Positions 38,081-42,272 of a stretch of 42,272 nucleotides of DNA are shown here, one piece after another. The notes below the pieces were generated by a model, which worked only from the letters and a program-made list of their open reading frames with translations, made no database searches and had not been told where the DNA came from. Every line of letters starts with the position of its first letter. The first letter of the stretch is position 1. Both the position numbers and the translations under genes were made by a program. The DNA lies in NCBI RefSeq assembly GCF_000264785.1, contig NZ_AFJI01000039.1:1-42272 (forward strand). Reading direction: 5' to 3'. This DNA comes from Edwardsiella ictaluri ATCC 33202 (GTDB lineage: Bacteria; Pseudomonadota; Gammaproteobacteria; Enterobacterales; Enterobacteriaceae).

Positions 38081-38607
38081 TAAGAGTGAGGGACGGACCA
38101 CATTCTCCGAAGAAAAACATCACTGTATGTTGGAACAGCTCATGTAAAAAACTGTATAAAACAAAGGACAAAAGCCATGCCCGGCGGCTCACTTATAGGG
38201 GGTATACCTGCTCTGTGTGAATAGCAAAAGGCCAGCGGAGTGAATTTTTCTTTAAATTTTTTAACAACAACGCCGTCGTTATATTCATTTATTTAATTGA
38301 GCCACATAAATATGTATGGAGATTATATTAATGGTTTTCTTTATACGCCATAGCAATCATATTATTTTGCCATAAATTGTAATTGTAATTGTAATACGTA
38401 ACACTTTTGTGTAATGATGCGATGTATCGATACGCTTAGCATCACAGCAGCCTCACTATTGCAACACGCAACAAGAGAGCGCAATGACGCCATTCCAATT
38501 TATTTATTTTCTAATGTTATTTTAATTATATTAAATCAATGAATATAACAAATATCGGATTCGCGGCGCGCTTATATGTTTCAATACAGATGAGAGAGGT
38601 GTGGAAT

Positions 38608-39822
38608 ATGAAAGCATTAAATATATTTATATTTTCTATGTTAATTACCTCATTTAACGCAAATGCAACGTTCTCTCTTGTTGCCTACGATGAAAGCAGT
38701 GGAATTTATGGTGTAGCATTCGCCAGCTGTGTTTACCTACCACCCGACATAGACATAACAGATAAAGTGAATGCCCTTACACCTATTGGAACAATAACAA
38801 CACAAGCAACGGTGAACTTTAATAATATAAATTTAAGCAATGGAAAAGATATGATTCTTAGAAACGTTAGAGGGAATCAGATTCTTGAATGGCTATATGA
38901 CCATGACCAGGATGGAACTGAAGGGAGAGATTCAAGACAATTTTTAATATTAAGCAATCCATCATCAGGTCCAGTTGAGGGGTATGTGTTTACTGGTGAT
39001 GAGGTTCCTTCCGTCAAAGGGAGCATCATTAGAGATAATCTTGTTATTGCTGGAAACACTCTACATTCTAATACACTGAATGCAATGCTAGACGGATATA
39101 TGGAGCAGCGCGATTTTTTTGTTGAAAAATTACTGAGCGGCCTTACGTCTGTACGCGATCGTGGATTGGGTGATTTGAGATGTGATGGGACATCATCTTA
39201 TACGGCATTTATAAAGATAAATGATAGAAGTTGGTTTTATAATTCGAGAGATATTGATGAGGATGCCGTAAGTGGATTGGAGAAACTAATTAATGGAAGA
39301 CAAAAACCACGGGTATGCCTTAACTTAGTTTCAGGAACGGCTTTTCTTGCTAATATTGACATAAAAGGAAGCGGTCATTATGTTGGCCCATATGGCGTTG
39401 GTAGTAAAGTCTGCGATGATGCAAAACCGAGGGATATATTTACTCCCCAGCTTAATATTGTGGCAGGGGCACATAAGACATGCCCAAGTGTAGCTATAGG
39501 AGAATATACTGAAATCGTAAATTATGATGCTTGGGGAACCACGTTTTCGCCTCATTGTATCCTTAAGAACGATCATCTAGAGGTGTATGCTGACCCACAT
39601 CAAAAAGGTGAATCCTTGAGCATCCTTCAAGATATCTCTGATCTTAGTCAATATAATTTCTCCAAACGCATATCATCTTTCGCCATCCCTCATGGATGGA
39701 CGGTACGTTTCTTCGAAGATAAGAATTTTAGCGGAAATTACTATACTCGTGTTGAGGGTGATACAGAAGCGAGCGCCTTTGATAATAAGGCTAGTTCAGT
39801 TCGTATACTCAGTCGAGAATGA
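38608..39822 (+). CDS. Secreted DUF1028 (Ntn-hydrolase-like) protein with beta/gamma-crystallin-like domain
   Basis: 404 residues from ATG at 38608 (MKALNIFIFSMLITSFNANA), preceded by GAGAGGTG. Residues 1-20 are a signal peptide with an ANA cleavage site. The mature chain would begin TFSLVAYDESSGIYGVAFAS, the conserved start of DUF1028, a family with the N-terminal-nucleophile hydrolase fold, so cleavage would expose Thr1 as the likely nucleophile. The DUF1028 body runs to ~residue 230 (GRDSRQFLILSNPSSGPVEG). The last ~85 residues (LEVYADPHQKGESLSILQDI, WTVRFFEDKNFSGNYYTRVE) resemble a beta/gamma-crystallin fold. AT-rich and monocistronic: a conversion gene. Substrate unknown. Confidence 0.75.
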   Translation: MKALNIFIFSMLITSFNANATFSLVAYDESSGIYGVAFASCVYLPPDIDITDKVNALTPIGTITTQATVNFNNINLSNGKDMILRNVRGNQILEWLYDHDQDGTEGRDSRQFLILSNPSSGPVEGYVFTGDEVPSVKGSIIRDNLVIAGNTLHSNTLNAMLDGYMEQRDFFVEKLLSGLTSVRDRGLGDLRCDGTSSYTAFIKINDRSWFYNSRDIDEDAVSGLEKLINGRQKPRVCLNLVSGTAFLANIDIKGSGHYVGPYGVGSKVCDDAKPRDIFTPQLNIVAGAHKTCPSVAIGEYTEIVNYDAWGTTFSPHCILKNDHLEVYADPHQKGESLSILQDISDLSQYNFSKRISSFAIPHGWTVRFFEDKNFSGNYYTRVEGDTEASAFDNKASSVRILSRE

Positions 39823-39986
39823 TGCTTTAGTATAATAATAATCACTTAACGTCATCGTTACTTAATCGGTGTCGCAATGTAAGTATATTTTTTATTGTTT
39901 CATTTCTGATGCTAAATCACTTATCCTCAGATCATTACGCTTTTGTCAGTCCGACTCCCTACGGGGTGCGGGCTGACGGTTTACAT

Positions 39987-40322
39987 GGACCCTGTACACG
40001 ATTCTGTGTAAATGCCTTTTCTCAGAAGTGACCGTCCCGGCGGTCACCGAACTCGATAATATAGCCGTTACGGGAGTTAGCTCCCGATTTGGGCTGATTT
40101 TTATCGTAGCCCAAATGGTGGGACATTTCGGCGTTGAGAGCAGCCTCAACGCCGATTTTATTCAACAGGCGATCGAACTGGCTGAGATCGTCAGGGGTTT
40201 TGAGATTTTTGGCCAGTTCGTTAGCCAGGGCCTGCAACTGTTTTTCGTCCATAAATCAACCTGCTTTTGATGTTGGATTGAACATATCAAAATCAGGTAA
40301 TTACACAAAATTGTACAGGCTC
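39987..40322. mobile_element. Internally deleted IS256-family element
   Basis: Imperfect terminal inverted repeats: CCTGTACACGATTCTGTGTA near 39991 and, inverted, CCTGTACAATTTTGTGTAAT ending at ~40322. Only ~335 bp lie between them instead of ~1.3 kb, so most of the transposase gene is gone. A stem with GTCAGTCCG / CGGGCTGAC (39945-39977) abuts the left end. Confidence 0.75.
40022..40252 (-). pseudogene. IS256-family transposase N-terminal remnant
   Basis: 76 codons. The first ~63 (MDEKQLQALANELAKNLKTP, FDRLLNKIGVEAALNAEMSH, HLGYDKNQPKSGANSRNGY) are the well-known start of IS256-type (IS285-like) transposases. After NGY the frame shifts (IIEFGDRRDGHF) and the deletion joins it to sequence next to the other inverted repeat. 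The DDE catalytic domain is absent, so the protein is inactive. Confidence 0.8.
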
Positions 40323-40421
40323 GATAGCACCGCTATTCAGCGCAATAACGCGACCGGGCGCACATCCCTCGGCCACCTTGTGATCAAGCGCCGATTTTAT
40401 CCCCACTCGGAGAGCCTCGCC

Positions 40422-40701
40422 ATGCCTGAATATTTCGCCTTCTTTATTAAAACCAAAAAACAGTCCGGTCAGCAGGACATGCTATTTTGCTACCAGGCTG
40501 ACAGTGTGCGCGTCGCCTATTCTCAACTCTATCGCGCTAACGGCCAGCGCCCTGCATCTAGATGATTACTTCACCCCGCGCCGAATGCCGCTACCGGTCG
40601 GCATCAAACTGCCCGCCGAAGGGAAACTCGACCGGGCGTTTTGCCGCCGCTATCACCTGGTCGGTGACCGTTGGTTAAAGCGTCCCCCTTCTCTTTGCTA
40701 A
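40422..40701 (+). pseudogene. Broken second copy of the recE 5' end
   Basis: Reads MPEYFAFFIKTKKQSGQQDM, LFCYQADSVRVAYSQLY, then after a frameshift near 40545 LHLDDYFTPRRMPLPVGIKL, PAEGKLDRAFCRRYHLVGDR. It aligns with the first ~95 residues of the intact RecE at 33369 (FAF..K.KK.SG..DM.F, YF.P.R..LPV...LP, FCR.Y...D.W.). It stops right after that segment (KRPPSLC). It differs from the intact copy at many positions, so it is an old or foreign allele left by recombination rather than a recent duplication. Confidence 0.8.
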
Positions 40702-40788
40702 GCCCCTTCCTCTGCCCTAGACACGTGGTTAACTCTCTCTTATTAAAAACCAGGAAATCGCACCTCCTCCAGACTCTCGGAGCCCCCC

Positions 40789-41037
40789 ATGACAACCTAC
40801 CTCACCATCCCGGCGTGGGCCCGGCAAGTCTATCTCGATAAGCCACCCTGTGTGGACACCGTCCGGCGCTGGATCCGGCGCGGCTATATTTACCCGCAGC
40901 CCTACCGCCACGGCCGCGCTTACCGTATTCAGAGCGATGCCCGCTACCTGCCACCCTGGCAGCAGCCCACCGTTCCCGACGGCACGGCGGCGTCTACCCC
41001 CACCTTGCTGGAGAGGCTAAAAAATGGTCCAAAATAA
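40789..41037 (+). CDS. xis: Excisionase (Xis-like)
   Basis: 82 residues. Pattern of the lambda-type excisionase family: LTIPAWARQVYLDKPPCVDT, VRRWIRRGYIYPQPYRHGRA, YRIQSDARYL: a winged-helix DNA-binding fold in which the tyrosine/arginine-rich segment contacts DNA. It bends attR DNA and directs the integrase to excise the prophage. GGAG lies seven bases before the ATG. Its end overlaps the integrase start by 14 bases, as is usual for xis-int pairs. Confidence 0.9.
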   Translation: MTTYLTIPAWARQVYLDKPPCVDTVRRWIRRGYIYPQPYRHGRAYRIQSDARYLPPWQQPTVPDGTAASTPTLLERLKNGPK

Positions 41038-42118
41038 CGATGACAGCGCTACGCCAAAATTACCGGACAACCTGTACTGTAAGGGCGGGTTTTTCATCTG
41101 GCGCAATCCCCTCAGTGGGCAGGAGATGCCCCTGGGCTATATCAAAAAAAACGAGGCCGTTCGCCAGGCGCAAGAGGCCAACCAGTATATCGACACCCAG
41201 CGACCGATGGTGGAAGCGTGCCCCAGCGTCAGCCAATGGATGGCGGAGTATCTGCGGATCCTCGGCTACCGCGGCGTAGCCGCCAATACCCTGCGCGCCA
41301 GGCGCTCACAGATCAAGGCCGTACAAACGGTGATCGGGCAGAAGAATATCGCTCAGGTCACCACCCGCGACATCGCCTTGCTGCTACACCACTATGTCCT
41401 GATCGGCCACCTTTCCGCCGCGGGTCTGATGCGCTCCTTTCTCAACGCCCTATTTCGCGAGGCCATCGCCGCGGGCCTCATCGACTACAATCCGGTGACG
41501 CAGACCCGTACACCGCCGATCCGGGTCAAGCGCCGCCGCCTGACAGAAACGATGCTGCAGACCGTTTACGCGCAGGCGCTCCAGCTGGAGCCGCATAAGC
41601 CATGGCTACCGCGCAGCATTGAACTGGCCCTGCTCACGGGGCAACGGCGGGAAGATCTCTGCGCGCTCCGCTGGCAGGATATCCGGGAAGATAAACTGTG
41701 GGTGATCCAGCGCAAGACCGGCGCCAGACTGGCGATGACCCTCGATCTCCATCTGCAGCTCGGTGACTATCCGCTGCGACTGCGCGAGGTACTGGCGCGC
41801 TGCCGGATACCGGGGCCGAGCGACTACCTGCTCAACTCCCAGCGCCCGCGCCTCAATAGGAGGCCGGGGGGATCTCTGGTGCCCGATACCCTGACCAAAG
41901 GTTTCTCCCGGCTGATGGATAAGTGCGGACTGGTTCAAGAGATCTCCCCACCCTCTTTTCATGAGATCCGCAGTCTTTCCTCACGGATGTACCAGGCGCA
42001 GTATGGAACGGAATTCTGCCAGCGGCTGCTGGGGCATAAAAACCGGCATATGACCGAGAAATACCTCGATCTGAGGGAGGCACTCTGGCAGATGATAGAG
42101 CTCCCCAAAAACCGGTGA
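41024..42118 (+). CDS. int: Phage integrase, tyrosine recombinase
   Basis: 364 residues, lambda-Int size. The N-terminal arm-binding domain is at ~10-60 (NLYCKGGFFIWRNPLSGQEM), the core-binding domain at ~65-160 (WMAEYLRILGYRGVAANTLR), and the catalytic domain from ~170. Catalytic residues visible: Arg208 (LLTGQRRED), Lys231 (KTGAR), His313 and Arg316 (HEIRS), His338 (LLGHKNRHM) and Tyr347 (EKYLD). It joins phage and host attachment sites. It is the last phage gene on this side, so the right attachment site should be a short distance beyond 42118. Confidence 0.95.
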   Translation: MVQNNDDSATPKLPDNLYCKGGFFIWRNPLSGQEMPLGYIKKNEAVRQAQEANQYIDTQRPMVEACPSVSQWMAEYLRILGYRGVAANTLRARRSQIKAVQTVIGQKNIAQVTTRDIALLLHHYVLIGHLSAAGLMRSFLNALFREAIAAGLIDYNPVTQTRTPPIRVKRRRLTETMLQTVYAQALQLEPHKPWLPRSIELALLTGQRREDLCALRWQDIREDKLWVIQRKTGARLAMTLDLHLQLGDYPLRLREVLARCRIPGPSDYLLNSQRPRLNRRPGGSLVPDTLTKGFSRLMDKCGLVQEISPPSFHEIRSLSSRMYQAQYGTEFCQRLLGHKNRHMTEKYLDLREALWQMIELPKNR

Positions 42119-42272
42119 TCGGGAGCCAGAATTGGCGGGAGACGCTTTAATGCCTGACACAGGAATCGTGACGGGTCTTTTTTTATTATAATAAAATCAA
42201 ATTATTACAAATATATTCCGCATGAATGTATAACGTTTTCCGTGCCGCCATGCTTCAAAACAGCCTGACTAA
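42119..42272. other. Right end of prophage, attachment-site region
   Basis: No gene seen. The first ~55 bases remain GC-rich, then GACGGGTCTTTTTTTATTAT starts a very AT-rich stretch. The attachment core is expected here, but the other copy lies outside the window and cannot be compared. No tRNA was recognised. Confidence 0.4.

Noticed and set aside
37968..38220. Overlapping 74- and 81-codon ORFs on opposite strands
   Set aside because: Both run through two perfect hairpins and lack ribosome sites; structured RNA or chance explains them better.
37970..38600. Retron or group II intron RNA suggested by the strong hairpins
   Set aside because: No reverse transcriptase gene anywhere in the window and no domain V-like motif.
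39945..39977. Terminator for the secreted-protein gene
   Set aside because: The stem is imperfect and no T-run follows on either strand.
1..42272. CRISPR array or cas genes
   Set aside because: No series of identical repeats with regular spacers; the short repeat clusters found are operators, iterons and IS ends.
42119..42272. tRNA gene as integration target
   Set aside because: No cloverleaf or tRNA-like 3' end was found in the visible 154 bases; the target may lie beyond the window.

Overview
The window is most of a lambdoid prophage seen in mirror image. An integrase and excisionase sit at the right end and the head and tail-fibre genes run off the left edge, so the left attachment site lies outside the window. 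The host is probably a GC-rich member of the Enterobacterales: the StbDE module, the IS200/IS605 ends, the P22-AR/Rha antirepressor and the RecE/RecT genes are all enterobacterial in style. An Edwardsiella-like host would fit, but I cannot prove the genus. The virion genes (large portal, N4-gp56-type capsid, SU10-type adaptor, no tape measure or tail tube seen) suggest a podovirus-like particle.

Layout from the control region. CI (25620-26312, +) and a Cro-like repressor (25300-25515, -) diverge from three 14-bp operators spaced exactly 24 bp apart. Leftward (- strand) from pR come small early genes, an O-like replication protein with internal repeats, a DnaB-type helicase and nin-region genes (DUF1367, DUF1364). 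Next is an AT-rich accessory island (a soluble plus membrane gene pair, a truncated antitoxin, a DUF2442 protein, HigBA, a C4-type RNA with a Rha/AR antirepressor, a membrane protein). After it come antiterminator Q, a RelE/ParD-like module, the lysis genes, terminase, portal, scaffold, capsid, adaptor and tail fibre. A StbDE module on the opposite strand splits portal from scaffold. Terminators after the RelE/ParD-like module and between head genes imply Q-dependent late expression.

Rightward from CI, a second operator cluster covers a pL-like promoter, followed by a boxA/boxB-like site. The recombination genes recE and recT, several small genes, xis and int lie to the right on the same strand. 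Between pL and recE, in the opposite orientation, is a complete two-gene RADAR defence operon: rdrA (P-loop NTPase, 952 aa) and rdrB (adenosine deaminase, 799 aa). RADAR as such is described; its placement inside the early-left operon of a prophage, antisense to pL, is the most striking thing here. A second conversion gene (38608-39822) encodes a secreted DUF1028 Ntn-hydrolase-like domain followed by a beta/gamma-crystallin-like domain.

Scars of mobile DNA are frequent: a frameshifted TnpB tail with its IS end, two solitary IS200/IS605-type ends, an internally deleted IS256-family element, and a broken second copy of the recE 5' end next to xis. All assignments rest on reading the sequence; no database search was run.
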